Assembly: GCF_963675165.1 (NCBI RefSeq)
Contig: NC_087385.1
Span: forward strand, 4,512,412 to 4,576,411
Reading direction: 5' to 3'
Source: Halichondria panicea
Lineage: Eukaryota > Porifera > Demospongiae > Suberitida > Halichondriidae
Length of the DNA: 64,000 nt
Part shown: positions 22,456-37,467 of the stretch, piece by piece
Numbering within the stretch: the stretch's first letter is position 1
How the letters are laid out: every line of letters begins with the position of its first letter
The notes under the pieces: model-generated
The model's database searches: none
Told to the model about the DNA's origin: nothing
The model's input: the letters and a program-made list of their open reading frames with translations, nothing else
Position numbers and translations under genes: made by a program

Positions 22456-24645
22456 ATGGATGGGGGCAGTAACAGTCAAGATGTTGTGCTATCTCATGAA
22501 AAAGCACCTCTGCTCAGCTCAACCAAAGTAGACACAGCTACAGACAGGTCTATCCAAGCAACCCAACCGTCTGCTGAACCAGTTATTCGCACATACCTGT
22601 GGAGATGGATTGTCCTTATCATCTACTCAGTCGTCTCAATTTCAGTCAACCTAGTATGGATATCATCAGCCCCTATAGCAGACATAATGACCTGCTACTA
22701 TGATGTGTCCGTGTTCTGGGTGAATGGACTGTCTGAGGTGTACATGCTCATGTATTTGATCGCTTTGTTCCCAATTGTCTGGCTTCTAGATAAATATGGG
22801 CTAAGACTGACAATGATATTAGGGGCTGGTTTCAATGCTGCAGGGGCTGCACTCAAAGTGGCAGGCACAGGTAAGGAAGTGTATAGTCTCGCCGGGCCAT
22901 ATACTTTGAAGGGAGCAACAATTAATTTCTCCCCTTCAAAGTATCTATGGCCTGTACGGGCCGTGCTGTGAGATTGACTGAACAGCCATTTCAGTTCTAG
23001 GGAATCATGCTCTTGTTGCATTGTGAATTGTGAATAGAGTGCTATTTTACAGGGTCAAATTATTTTTGGATAACTATGTTTGGTCAGACTCTGGCGGGAT
23101 TGTCGGATGTGTTTATCTGGACAGCTGGTCCTCTCCTTTCTGAGGTGTGGTTTCCATCAAGAGAGAGGGCCACAGCCACAGCTATTGGAACAGCCATTTC
23201 AGTCCAGGTGAGTTGCAATAAGATAGTTTGTCTTATTTATATATCTGTGCATGTGGTGCCCCTCATTATTGACAATCGCTTGTCAACAAAGGTTGTAACA
23301 GCATCCAGTTTTGGTAGGGCCCATAGTACCCTTCTTAAAGTAATCTCCATTTGCAGTCTGGTGTTCTGCTTGGTCTGGGGCTGACTCCGTTCATAGTGCA
23401 CAGTGACCTGAGTCTCCAGTTTGCAGTGTGCGGGAACACAACCATTCCTCCCTTTGCCAACCCGGGGGAGACTAAAGAATGGTCCGACTTCATATTCTCT
23501 AGACTCTTGTATTTCAATATTGGAGTGGCTGCATTGAGCCTTCTTGCATTTATTTTCACTCTTATAGGTGAGCTGATAGATATTTCTTTGATGATAGTAC
23601 CAATGTGTGTTTTAATGACCACATGGCTGTATCTTTTCTACAGCTTTCCACAATGCCCCGCCCACTCCTCCAAGCATCTCTCGTAAGCTAGAGAGCGAAC
23701 ACAAACAGTCGACAGGTTTTCAGCAGTTCAAAGAGTTCCTCATTACCACACTAGGGGCATTCAAGAATGTACACTTTGTTCTCTACATGATTGTTGCTTG
23801 TAAGTGGCTTCTTGCATCTTATAATTATAATCACTGTAATTTGCCATAGCAATAATCCTAGCGATGGCTTGTACTATGGAATCCGTCATCAACGAAATAG
23901 TCCATCCCTTTTTCCCGGTAAGGTTACTGGTGTTCCTGTTCTGTCTATTCAAATGCATTTTAACAGGACTATGATGAGCAAATAGGGTACCTTGGGATCA
24001 CTGCACAAGCAACCTCTATCGTTGCTATGTTTGCAGCAGGCATTGTGCTTGATTGGACCAAGGCATTCTAGTGAGTGTTAAACATTGCTAGTAGCTTCAT
24101 GAATTTGAACAGCTCATCATTGTTCTTTGCATTATTTTTTCCCCAGTGCTATGAATCTGTTTGTGTGTGTACTCTCTGTCGTCTGTGTGGTAGCATGGGC
24201 AGTGTTAATTCTGTTCCAGACAAATTTTTACCTACTGTACATACCCGCCGTACTTTTAGGGTAAGCTCCTCCAATTATCCCCTCTGACCATTATACCAAT
24301 CCTTATAACATTTACATAGACTTAGTATGGCTTCCTTCCTTGCTGTGGCTTATGAGTATGCTATTGAGATGACCTATCCCCTCCCGGAGGGTACCTCCGC
24401 TGGCCTCATCAATGCTGGATCACAGGTGAGCTAGCATAACTATAGCACAACTTTTATTTCATGTGTTTTTCCCCCACCCTCAGCTGTTCTCCATTGTCAT
24501 CATAACTATAATGAGCTACTTTAACAGTGTGCACATGGAGTCAGTGGGATTGTGGTTCATAGTTGGAATCACTGCTCTGGGCTGCCTCATCACTATCTTT
24601 GTCAAACCAAAACTCAGAAGAGTAAACATTGAGAAAAAACAATAG
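22456..24645 (+). CDS. SLC49/FLVCR-like major facilitator transporter, copy b
   Basis: Exons: 22456-22870, 23053-23207, 23357-23567, 23644-23799, 23850-23917, 23967-24070, 24147-24260, 24320-24425, 24484-24645; 496 residues, with the same intron phases as copy a. Conserved blocks are WISSAPIAD, CYYDVSVFWVNGLSEVYML, WLLDKYGLRLTMILGAGF, LLSEVWFPSRERATATAIG, SLQFAVCGNTTIPPFANPGE and YPLPEGTSAGLINAGSQ. Exons 3 and 4 are almost identical to those of copy a, whereas the N-terminus and last TM exon have diverged. Conversion between copies is possible. The substrate is unknown. Confidence 0.9.
22885..22965. repeat. Intronic hairpin
   Basis: GGCCATATACTTTGAAGGG(A) at about 22898 is answered by CCCCTTCAAAGTATCTATGGCC at about 22931-22952, giving a ~20-bp stem with a short loop in intron 1 of transporter copy b. 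It may be a very short MITE remnant. Confidence 0.6.
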
Positions 24646-24690
24646 TATTATACTTTTTTAGACTGTTATCTTGTGAGCACACAATATATT

Positions 24691-24696
24691 TTTATT
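24691..24696 (-). terminator. Poly(A) signal, NME8-like gene
   Basis: AATAAA on the minus strand, about 110 nt past the NME8 stop at 24804. It lies beyond the + strand stop codon of the convergent transporter at 24645. Confidence 0.6.
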
Positions 24697-24727
24697 TTTA
24701 TCATGCATGTCAATAATAGAGTGGGAT

Positions 24728-24733
24728 AATAAA
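24728..24733 (+). terminator. Poly(A) signal, transporter copy b
   Basis: AATAAA 83 nt past the transporter stop codon. Together with the minus-strand signal at 24691 it implies that the two convergent transcripts overlap antisense by some tens of nucleotides. Confidence 0.6.
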
Positions 24734-24803
24734 AATGGCATAAGTGATAAGTGTTGCAAGTGACAAGATAGATACACGTATAATTATCATTAAAGAAAGT
24801 CAA

Positions 24804-27800
24804 TTAACTGTCCTCCTGGGGTGGAGAATCATCCCCTTCCTCCTTGGGTGCTACCTTTTCAGCAACCCCTTCCTCCTTGGGTGCTAACTGTTCACCTTCC
24901 TCCTTGGGTGCTGTCTCTTCAGCAACCCCTTCCTCCTTGGGTGCTGTCTCTTCAGCAACCCCTTCCTCCTTGGGTGCTGTCTCTTCAGCAACCCCTTCCT
25001 CCTTGGGTGCTGTCTCTTCAGCAACCCCTTCCTTCTTGGGTGCTAACTCTTCAGCAACCCCTTCCTCCTTGGGTGTTGTTTCTTCAGCAACCCCTTCCTC
25101 CTTGGGTGTTATCTCTTCAGCAACCCCTTCCTCCTTGGGTGCTGTCTCTTCAGCAACCCCTTCCTCCTTGGGTGCTGTCTCTTCAGCAACCCCTTCCTTC
25201 TTGGGTGCTAACTCTTCAGCAACCCCTTCCTCCTTGGGTGCTAACTCTTCAGCAAACAATTCGTCAATCTCTTTGATAGCATGCTCATTACTGGAGCTCC
25301 CATGGACTGCGTTTTCGACAATGGACAGACCGAACTGAGCCCGGATTGAGTTAGGTTGTTGATCCTTGGCCTCCTCTGGGTTCACAGGTCCCATCAGAGC
25401 CCTCCAGCCCAGCACTGCATCCTCACGAGACAACACCATGAACAAAGACTCACCACTGCAGCAGCAGAACACAGTCACATAATAATAGTCATGGAAATGT
25501 ATAGTATAAAACTGTGGGTCATAAGGACAACTACTGTACGTAGCACACTGTGGGTATAGTGGGTGTATCATTATCTCACGTTGTCATCATTGTGGTGAGC
25601 TCTTCAAAGTACTCAGAGTCCTTGTGTCCACTGTATAACTGCTCAGCCATCTCCTTGGTCAGCTGGGCCTTCTTGCTCATGGATATCTTAAACCCAGACT
25701 CCTCAATCTTAGACAGAATATCTTCTGCAGGTAGAAGACAAAAGTGATGCTGAAAATAAATGACAACTTGTAGTGGAAATCAGGAACCTATTACCAGACG
25801 ATGGTCGATATAATAAGAATTTCACCACGTGCACAAACCTTGCTCGTTGAAAGCTCCTGGCTTGATGACTGCCAACGTATTCTCCACTGGAAAAAAGAAC
25901 CCGATTTCTTTCTCAGCCTCGTCAGGATTGGACGACCCGTGGAGCGGGTTGATTTCTGCCCCCTCCACTGAGAACTCAGCTCGAAGATTGGGTTGTGCGT
26001 CGTCAGACCTTCACAAATTATATGCACTAAATTGTAAACTGCTATTATTATTAGCTTACGATTCAGGGTCCTCTTGCTCAGCTTTTTCAACAATCTTTGG
26101 ACCCAATAGCTTCCTCCACTCAGAAACTGCCTCCTCTCTTGCAAGACAGAGAGCCAGCATGGGGCCACTATGTGTACAGTTGCAGTTGCTTGAATGTATG
26201 TGTTGTGATATCAAGATATTGTTGTTACCTGGACATGCTGGTGGTGAGGGAGTCATAGAAGTCTTTGCCTTCATGTTCCTTATAGAACTCCATGGCTTGT
26301 TCCTTAGTGAGTGTAAGTTCCTTTTGAAAGGCCACTTCAAATCCAGCTTCATTAATTTTCTCCATTATAGCCTCTGCAGCAAAATTTTATACTTACGTTT
26401 ACCACTAGTATCTATGTATCTCACCTTTGTGCATGGCCAATGCCTCGGGGCGAATTAGAGCAAGGGTCTTCTCAATAGGAGGCTCAGTACCCGGTACCCA
26501 TGGCACTTTAAATCGGGGCAGAAAAAAGGCCAATTCTCGAGCAGCTGTTTCCTGAGAGTCACTGGCATGTACTGCATTCATCTTAGCATCTGTACCAAAG
26601 GTTGCTCGCAAACTGAGGAAAAATGTGATATAACATGAATCAATATCACACGAGTGTACCTCTCAGGGGCTTCTGTTTTTGCCAGCTCCACATCTTTTGG
26701 CCCAATGACAGTTCGTAGGTCCTCCAAGACACCTTCTCCAGTGTCACCTTTGGTTAGTACCAGCGTCATGCACGGGCCACTGCTCATGAACTCAACCAGC
26801 TCCTCAAAATGATCCTACACGATGTGGGAAATTGACATACAATCATGATTATTATATTGCAGATATACCACAGAATGCCGAGAGTTTTAGATCTTAGCTT
26901 ACCACTCCTTCATGCTGCTTGTAGAATTCAGCTGCCTCCTCTTTGCTAAGAATCCTCTCTTCCATGGCTAACACTTCCATTCCCTCAGCTTTCAACTGTA
27001 AAGTACCCATGTACATACCACATTCACTCAATTAAAGGGTCTTACCCTTTCCACAATTTCGTCAATTTTCCCAGCCTGGACAGCGTCTGGTTTGATGACC
27101 ATGACGGTGCATTCCTTGCGAGTTGGTTCAGGCCTCTGTTCCTCAACTGGCTCCTCCTCCACCACTTCATCCTCCAGCACCACCTCTTCAGCATCCAGAC
27201 TCTCGTCCACAATCTGAATAAGAAGTAGTAAATACAGCAGAATTCTCAGTGCCTTCTCGGTGGCTGACATTATTTTAATCACGCTTACTGGAGTTCTTTC
27301 AATGCCCTCGTCGATGACCTTGTGCTCTATTTCCAGCTGTTTCTTAATATTTTTCTCGAGTTGAGGCCCCATTGCCCCTCTCACCACAGACACCAAAACA
27401 CCACCCTACAAGAGAACACAGTGAGAGCATTTATAAGAGACCAGATATCCGTATAACTGTAGGGCTAGATCTACATCACGGTCATGATTATTGATTACTC
27501 ACTGAGTACATGAGGAAAGTTGGTTCAGAGTGCCCCCTGTATGGCTCCAGGAAATCAATGGTGTTGCTCTTTGCCTGTAGGTGGAGGTGTAGAAATTTAT
27601 AGTAAAAATTAATAGGTAAACTTACAATAGCAAATCTGAGCAAATCATCTCCGAGCTCATTCTTGAGTCTCCTGAATAGCCCAGTCACAGCCTTGCACGG
27701 TCCACACCACTCAGTGTAAATGTCCATCACTGGAGAGTGTGAGAATGAGTATAAGTATCAATGTACAGCTAGCTAGCATACCTTGGAGTCCTTCCTTTGA

Positions 27801-27919
27801 CACAAAGTTATTCCATTCTTCCTCGCTCTCCACAGTCTCCTATATGCAATAGATGTGTGTAATAGTTAACTATTCAAATACCCACATACCTGTAATGCAA
27901 TCTGCCTCTTTGGTGGCAT
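24804..27919 (-). CDS. NME8: Thioredoxin-NDPK axonemal protein (NME8/TXNDC3-like)
   Basis: Homologue of sperm/ciliary outer-arm dynein thioredoxin-NDPK chains. Exons (-): 27919-27890, 27839-27782, 27729-27626, 27574-27503, 27405-27289, 27213-27046, 26995-26903, 26814-26660, 26612-26425, 26373-26229, 26167-26060, 26008-25839, 25724-25580, 25455-24804; 734 residues. The start is ATG at 27919 (MPPKRQIALQ). The thioredoxin domain has WCGPC intact. After an acidic linker come three NDP-kinase domains: CTVMVIKPDA...NAVHASDS, KTLALIRPEA...NPLHGSSN and NTLAVIKPGA...NAVHGSSS. All three keep the catalytic-position His. The C-terminus has an unusual tail of about 13 units of an 11-residue (AP)KEEGVAEE repeat. 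It is convergent with the transporter and divergent from PAK. Confidence 0.93.
24826..25252 (-). repeat. 33-bp coding minisatellite in NME8 C-terminus
   Basis: About 13 direct copies of a 33-bp unit (coding VAEETAPKEEG and variants LAPKKEG, ITPKEEG) run to eight residues before the stop. Units are nearly identical, and one is shortened (EQLAPKEEG). The tail is strongly acidic/lysine-rich and probably disordered. Long open frames on the opposite strand here are by-products of the repeat. Confidence 0.92.
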
Positions 27920-28320
27920 CTCTTGCTTCGGTTTGTGAGAGAAAAAACTGTCAAGATCAAAGCAAAATTTATGTTGGCTAGTTGCTATGCTAAGAAGCAG
28001 CCCCGCCCACTTTTCTGCAGAAGTGAAGTCACGTGCTATTAAAAACACAACTTCCCTTTTCCGTATACTAAAGTGCAAATGTGCTGGATTGTCATTGCTG
28101 AAAATGGCGAGAGAGCTGTGACCGTTCTGAAGACTCTACTGACTCTGAACAAGCTGCCCAAGGTCCCAACAGTCATCCAGTCTTGTCACCGTACGTGGCT
28201 GTCCTGATCGTGTGTCTAAACTATTACCAGTGAGGGTGTGAAACAAGTACTGGAGCATCCTCAGATAGCTGGTCTATCAGTTGAATCATATCCCACCACA
28301 CGTACGTACATATAAAGACA
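27920..28320. promoter_or_regulatory. Divergent intergenic region NME8 / PAK
   Basis: The 401 bp separate two opposite start codons. An imperfect RFX X-box-like palindrome, GTTGCTATGCTAAG, lies at 27981-27994, followed by a GC box CCCCGCCCAC at about 28001. An RFX site would fit a ciliary gene such as NME8. A short upstream ORF (MAREL) precedes the PAK ATG at about 28105. The regulatory reading is inference. Confidence 0.45.
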
Positions 28321-31995
<3,675 letters not shown>

Positions 31996-32415
31996 ATGCA
32001 TCTTTCATTGATAGCGGACTGCTATAAACAGTTACTTATTATTATGTATTGTAGGATCAATTTGTGAGTACGTGTGTGTATGTGTACAATGTAGTGTAGA
32101 TGTGTGCTGTAAATTAGTGTTTCAATTGACTTGTTTTTAGTCGTGCACTGATTGGTTGTACACTGTTTGTTATCACTGTTTCAATGACTTGACGTGTGGA
32201 TCTGATGCCCTATACCAAAATAGTTGACGATGCAAGGTGGCAAATAATAATTGAAATTCATACCCCTCACAGATTATCAGCCGTTATTGTTCAATAAGGT
32301 GACCTGATTTTAGATAACAGCAAAATCATAAGTTACAAAACATTAGCTATAATAATTTTATTATACAATGTCATAATTATGTTTCACTACTACAAACACA
32401 ACAGCAATTGCACTA
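31996..32415. other. Convergent intergenic region PAK / MCCC1
   Basis: This AT-rich, non-coding stretch lies between two stop codons. It contains the MCCC1 poly(A) signal at 32357-32362; no canonical AATAAA was found for PAK on the plus strand. Nothing else is recognisable. Confidence 0.7.
32357..32362 (-). terminator. Poly(A) signal, MCCC1-like gene
   Basis: AATAAA on the minus strand, 54 nt past the stop codon at 32416. Confidence 0.65.
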
Positions 32416-35400
32416 TCATTTGTTAAATTCAACAACTTTAGAGAATGGGGGTACACTGTCTTTGATATCATAGAACACACTCTTGATGACACCATCTTTG
32501 TCAGCCATAATATTGCTCTGCAGACAAGGACAAAAACGAAATCAATACTATGTAGCAACTGTAATTATAGTCATGCACGAGTGAGTGCTCATAATTATAA
32601 TTATGGTTTCAAATTAAGGGCCCGTACTACAAGCACATGAATTTTTTGTGTCTGTAAATACCTCCATTTTCATTCCTTCAACTGTCATGACAATGGTTCC
32701 CTTGGTTACTTTGTCCCCCGCTGCTACGCCCACTCGAACAACCGTTGACGGATACTTGGGTGACCTCACTCCCCCCTCCTCTGACTTTTGCTTCTTTTGG
32801 ACAAACTCAGCCATTGGTAGCTCCACACTGAAGCTTCCTGCCTGCATGTGAGGTCAACAACAAAAATCAATCTTGTTTAATAAAGATTTCAAATAAGGGC
32901 TAAATAGTAAAAAGTTATAAGGTCTGCGGGCTAAATAGCAACAAGTTATAAGGTCTGCCCATTATGCTGCATGCATGCACTCACTCTAGTAAAGATGTGC
33001 AGTTGTCTGTCGACCAAGGCTACATTAGCTTGAAATGTCCTCTCTCCAACAAACCCCTTCACCGTACCACCCTCTTCCAGCCAGCTGCTGGCCTCCATTG
33101 GAGAGGAGTCTCCCATAGACACTGTGTATCGATTGTTTCCTCTGTATGACACGTCTACTTCTACGGCTGCAAGGTGTTACAGAGTAAGTATTTGGTTGCA
33201 AGGTGACAATGCATGAACTCACTGTTGTCTTTGTCTTTGAGGCAGACTGTCCTATTGTGCACAGTGTTGACTCTCTGTGCAGACATGTCACAGAATGGGG
33301 AGAAAGGATCTGAAGAGATATAATTTCACCACCAAATTAGCATGTACAGACAGCATAGTGACTTTGTTACTAGAGCCTACCATGAACATAGGCTTCAGTA
33401 GATTTGTGAGATGCTCCTTCAAGAGCCAGTAGGGAGAGTGCTGCCTCCATGACTGACAGAGAGGGTAGGGGTTGAGGTGGCGGGAACAATGCCTCACTGT
33501 GTTGCTGCAGAAATTGTAAAGTTTGTCACTTCCTTGTACACTCTCAGGGTACACATGAAAATTAGCTCCTTAAATTAGGCAATTTATCAAAGCTATCTAG
33601 CACTTGTTTTTGGGGACCCATTATAGTAAGGAAATATGCGTATGGATTTTGTACCTCAATAAATCCAGTGTGAACATCTCCCTCTATGAACTGAGGATGG
33701 GAAGACAGCCTCTGGAGGAAGTCAATGTTGGTGCTCACACCGGCAACCTGCAGAGTGAATGCTGTCACATAACCTAAATATTCCCACACAACGAGCACCT
33801 GATAGTGTTTCAGTGACTCAGTGAGCTTCTTGAGTGAGGACTCTCTGTCCTCTGCCCACACTGCCAGCTTGGCAATCATTGGGTCGTAGTATGTCTTCAC
33901 TTCATCTCCTGCACAATAATGATTGTGATGAAAGAATCAACTTAATTTCTGCGATACAAAACAGGGGAGGGCACTGCACAAAGATACCTTAGGTTGTTCC
34001 TACACCTATGAATACAAAAGTGAAAGGCTGTACCTCACTGGTTGCTAAGGCTTTTGTCAACAAACAAAATACTACCTTGTTTGACGCCAGTGTCCACACG
34101 GATGGTCTGTGACGTGGTGGGCGGGCAAAGGTGGTGCAGGTGACCAGGACTGGGTATGAAGTTTCTACACAGCACAATTAAATCAAACACATAACACAGT
34201 GTACATAATATTACATGAATAGCATTTACAACAAAACTTACTTGTCTGGGTTCTCAGCGTATATTCGAGCTTCAAAAGCATGCCCTCGAGGGACGAGTTC
34301 AGATTGGTTTTTAATTGGTAGGGGTCTCCCCGCTGCTACTCGTAGCTGCCATTCCACCAGGTCAGTTCCTGTAATCATTTCAGTGATTGGGTGCTCGACT
34401 TGAAGCCGAGTGTTCATCTCCATGAAGTAGAACTTTTGCTGGGCGTCCATGATAAACTCCACTGTCCCGGCACCCACGTACCCAACGGCTTGAGCAGCAC
34501 TAACAGCTGCAGAGTATATCCCCTCTCTAACGTCTGATCTCAGGCCAGGCTGAAGGAAAGGATCACCAACATAATCACAACTAGATACAGTCAGAAAGGG
34601 CCAAATCCCAATCATTACTGTAACAATATTATTGTTACTACTGTATCTCTCCATTCTCTCCTAGCTACCTAACTTACTGCTGGTGCTTCCTCAATAATCT
34701 TCTGGTGTCGTCTCTGTACGCTACAGTCCCTCTCAAACAAGTGCACAGTGTTACCTTGCTTGTCTGCAAAAATCTGGATCTCTACGTGTCTTGGCCTCTC
34801 CACAAACTTCTCCACCATGACCTTATCATCACCGAAACTCTTGAGTGCCTCAGAGCGACAAGCATCCAGTGCCTCCTGGAAGTGGTCAGCCGAGGGCACT
34901 ATCCTCATGCCCTTACCTCCTCCACCCAAGTCAGCTTTGATCATCACAGGGTACCTACAGAATAGTACGTGCTATAATTAACAACACCAGTGAACACACA
35001 CACACACACACACATTACAAGGCAATAGAGTGATGCACGAGGTAAAGGGCTCACCCCATTTTGTCGGCCTCTACCTTGAGACGTGGGTCTGATTGGTCCT
35101 CTCCAAAGTACCCAGGTACCACAGGCACACCTGACTCACTCATAATCCTCTTAGATACTCTACATGGCACACACAGGAATGATATGTACAATAGCCCGGC
35201 CTATATCCTCACCTCTTGACTCCCATCTTCTCAATGGCAGAGGGGGGTGGGCCAACAAACTCCACCCCCTCATTTGTACACAGCTCAGCAAAATGTTTGT
35301 TCTCGGACAGAAAACCGTAGCCTGGATGTATGGCCTGTGCTCCTGTTGCCTTGGCAACTTCTATTATTTTGTCCTGTCTCAAATAGCTCTCACTAGAAGG

Positions 35401-35836
35401 GGCAGGGCCGATACAGTAGGCCTCGTCCGCCTTGTGTGTGTGTGTGAGGTGAGTGTGGTGAGTGATAATTGTTTTGTGACTGATTGGAGGGGTGTATAGA
35501 TTACAACATATCGGGTATTACCACATACCATATCAGCGTGCATTGTATTCCTGTCGGCCTCACTGAAGACAGCCACCGAGCGAATACCCAATCGATGTGC
35601 TGTGCGCATAACCCTACAAGCAATCTCTCCACGATTGGCTACCAGGATCTTGTCGAAGAGTTGCTGTGAGTCTCCCGACAGCTCTCTACACAGCCACACA
35701 CTGCACAGTACAGAGGGAGCACACACTCACTCAACAGTGCACAGTGTATCTAACACTAGCACTAGGCTCATACTCACCTGCGTAGATGTCTCTTTTGCCC
35801 GACCAAAGGCAGTCTAAGACACCTCAGGGCAGCCAT
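32416..35836 (-). CDS. MCCC1: Methylcrotonoyl-CoA carboxylase alpha (biotinylated) subunit
   Basis: Mitochondrial leucine catabolism: the ATP-dependent biotin carboxylase half of 3-methylcrotonyl-CoA carboxylase. Exons (-): 35836-35778, 35685-35529, 35430-35213, 35159-35055, 34954-34678, 34549-34242, 34164-34076, 33908-33799, 33747-33655, 33504-33381, 33309-33223, 33166-32985, 32841-32662, 32517-32416; 696 residues. The N-terminus is Arg-rich and lacks acidic residues ([20 protein letters not shown]), a likely transit peptide. Biotin carboxylase blocks: [70 protein letters not shown]. The C-terminal biotinyl domain has MKM with biotin-acceptor Lys near 661. The MCC-type middle region separates it from propionyl- or pyruvate carboxylase. 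It lies 156 bp downstream of PHB2 on the same strand. Confidence 0.94.
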
Positions 35837-35992
35837 TGCTTGCTTTAATTATTAAATTGACCTATCCGACCTCCACTAGATCTATAAGGATATTCACGGT
35901 TCCCATTCACAAACACTCAAACAACCAAAATAGCTACATAAACATGAATTTTCTTCTATATAGGCAGTAACAAAATAATATCTAACAGTGTT

Positions 35993-37372
35993 TCACTTTT
36001 TAATTGGTGTGTGAAGCTCTCTGTAAAGGAGAGGAAAACGTATTCAATGAAGTTAAAACTCACAAAATTGTTCATACCTTTCACCAACTTCCATTGACTT
36101 GAGATTGAGCATTAGAGTCTCTGCATTCAAGTACACTCTATTTTGGGACTGTGCAATCTGCAGCAATATAGAAATTCACACTGAAAAAAGAAAAAGGCAA
36201 TTAAATCATTTTCTTACCGTCCTTGCAATGGTCTGTGCAGCTCTAATTCTTCTCAGCTTGAGATATCCAGGGTTGCCAGCAATAGCTTTACCAATGTGGA
36301 GAAGAGGTTAAGGATAGCAACACAACACAGAGTGTATAAATCAAGTATCGAGTATATAGAGGATATCATTGTGGCTGCTTCAGCCTCTCCCTCAGCCTGT
36401 ACAATCTTTTCTTGTCGTTCTTGCTTAGCCTTCTCCACCACAAACGTGGCACGCTGAGCCTCTTGTTGAGCTGTGGGAGGGTGGGGTTAGTGAAATACAG
36501 CTGGCTTGTACTTATATTTTGTGAGCTCACCAACTTGCTTGGACTCCACTGCGGCTGTGTATTCTCTGCCAAAACTCAAGTCAGTCTGTAAGCGCCATTA
36601 ATGATTGCATATATGGAGTCCTAAATAATGCATTAACTCACAAGTGACACATCATCCAGAACGAGGAAGAAGTCTTTCGCCCTCTCCACAAGCTGTTCCC
36701 TCACCAGATTGCTAACCTGGAAAAAATTAATTGCAAGGAATTACACAATTTTCTCTCTTACCTTTCCACGCTGAGTGATGAGTTGGGACGCATTAAACTG
36801 AGCGACCACAGCCTTCAACACCTGCAGAGGACACAGTATCACTAAACAAGTACTGTATCAACCCTGAGAATGCTTCCTTTAAACTCACCTCATTGCAGAT
36901 AGAAGGCAATACTCTCTCATCATAGTCCTGGCCCAGTTGACGGTACAAGCTCGGCAGCTCAGACTGACTGGGTCGGAAGAGCACTCTCAGTCCAATGTTG
37001 ACCATCTGCAGATCCTTGGATCCAGTCGGAGATGTGAGGAGCTTGGGGCGAGCACGAATGTCATAGATTATGGGGTATTGGAACCAAGGTATGCGGAAAT
37101 GAAGACCTTCCCCATAGATGGTTTTCTGGACTCCACTGATTCTACTGAATATGATGGCACGATGACCACCATCAACTGGAAGGAGTGTGACTTTAATATA
37201 ATTATGGCAATAGTGAATACATCAAAGAATCCTCTACCAGACTACCTGTGTACAGTGACTGAGATATTCCGTATCCAATGACAGCTGCAGTCCCTAACAG
37301 CTGTAGTCCAATCCCAGTGCCCTTGGGTATTCCACCACCACTTTGAAACAGCTTCTGTAACTGCTGGGCCAT
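35993..37372 (-). CDS. PHB2: Prohibitin-2
   Basis: Inner mitochondrial membrane scaffold, normally a ring complex with PHB1. Exons (-): 37372-37246, 37190-36889, 36821-36762, 36716-36642, 36585-36531, 36470-36367, 36295-36218, 36157-36078, 36020-35993; 302 residues, close to the human length of about 299. Starts [11 protein letters not shown] hydrophobic N-terminal segment ([15 protein letters not shown]) is followed by the SPFH domain: [71 protein letters not shown]. The coiled-coil has [20 protein letters not shown]. The [18 protein letters not shown] and [15 protein letters not shown] blocks match the family. Frame continuity between EAEAATM and [10 protein letters not shown] requires removal of an AT-AC intron (36366-36296). 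Confidence 0.95.
36296..36366 (-). other. U12-type AT-AC intron in PHB2
   Basis: Read on the minus strand the 71-nt intron begins ATATCCTC, the minor-spliceosome donor class. It contains ATCCTTAAC about 10 nt upstream of its AC end, matching the U12 branch site TCCTTAAC. Removing it joins ...GAAGCAGCCACAATG to ATTGGTAAAGCT and restores the conserved protein. No GT-AG pair does this. Confidence 0.9.
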
Positions 37373-37467
37373 CTTGTCTAGCCTTCTTTTGTGTCCACGT
37401 GGTCAACACTTGTTAGGATTAGTAGCCGCGGTGTTGTTTGAATACTTTCTGCCTTCAGACAATCCTT
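37373..37467. promoter_or_regulatory. PHB2 upstream region
   Basis: Short unique sequence lies between the PHB2 start and the T-rich end of the retroelement. No core motif is recognised. The insertion leaves under 100 bp of original upstream sequence. Confidence 0.35.

Noticed and set aside
24826-25252. CRISPR-like regularly spaced array
   Set aside because: Units are contiguous 33-bp coding repeats without unique spacers, in a eukaryotic gene.
24821-25338. Two long plus-strand open frames (about 150-165 codons) of PPWVLSLQQPL and SATPSSLGAV repeats
   Set aside because: They are antisense reflections of the 33-bp repeats in the NME8 C-terminus, whose minus-strand frame is supported by homology and splicing.
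32416-35836. Propionyl-CoA or pyruvate carboxylase
   Set aside because: Length, middle-region sequence and the short biotinyl tail match the MCC alpha type; no carboxyltransferase domain is fused.
36361-36441. Prohibitin frame continuing through the 71-nt segment ([15 protein letters not shown])
   Set aside because: It runs open but destroys the conserved block and ends at a stop; removal of the AT-AC intron restores homology.
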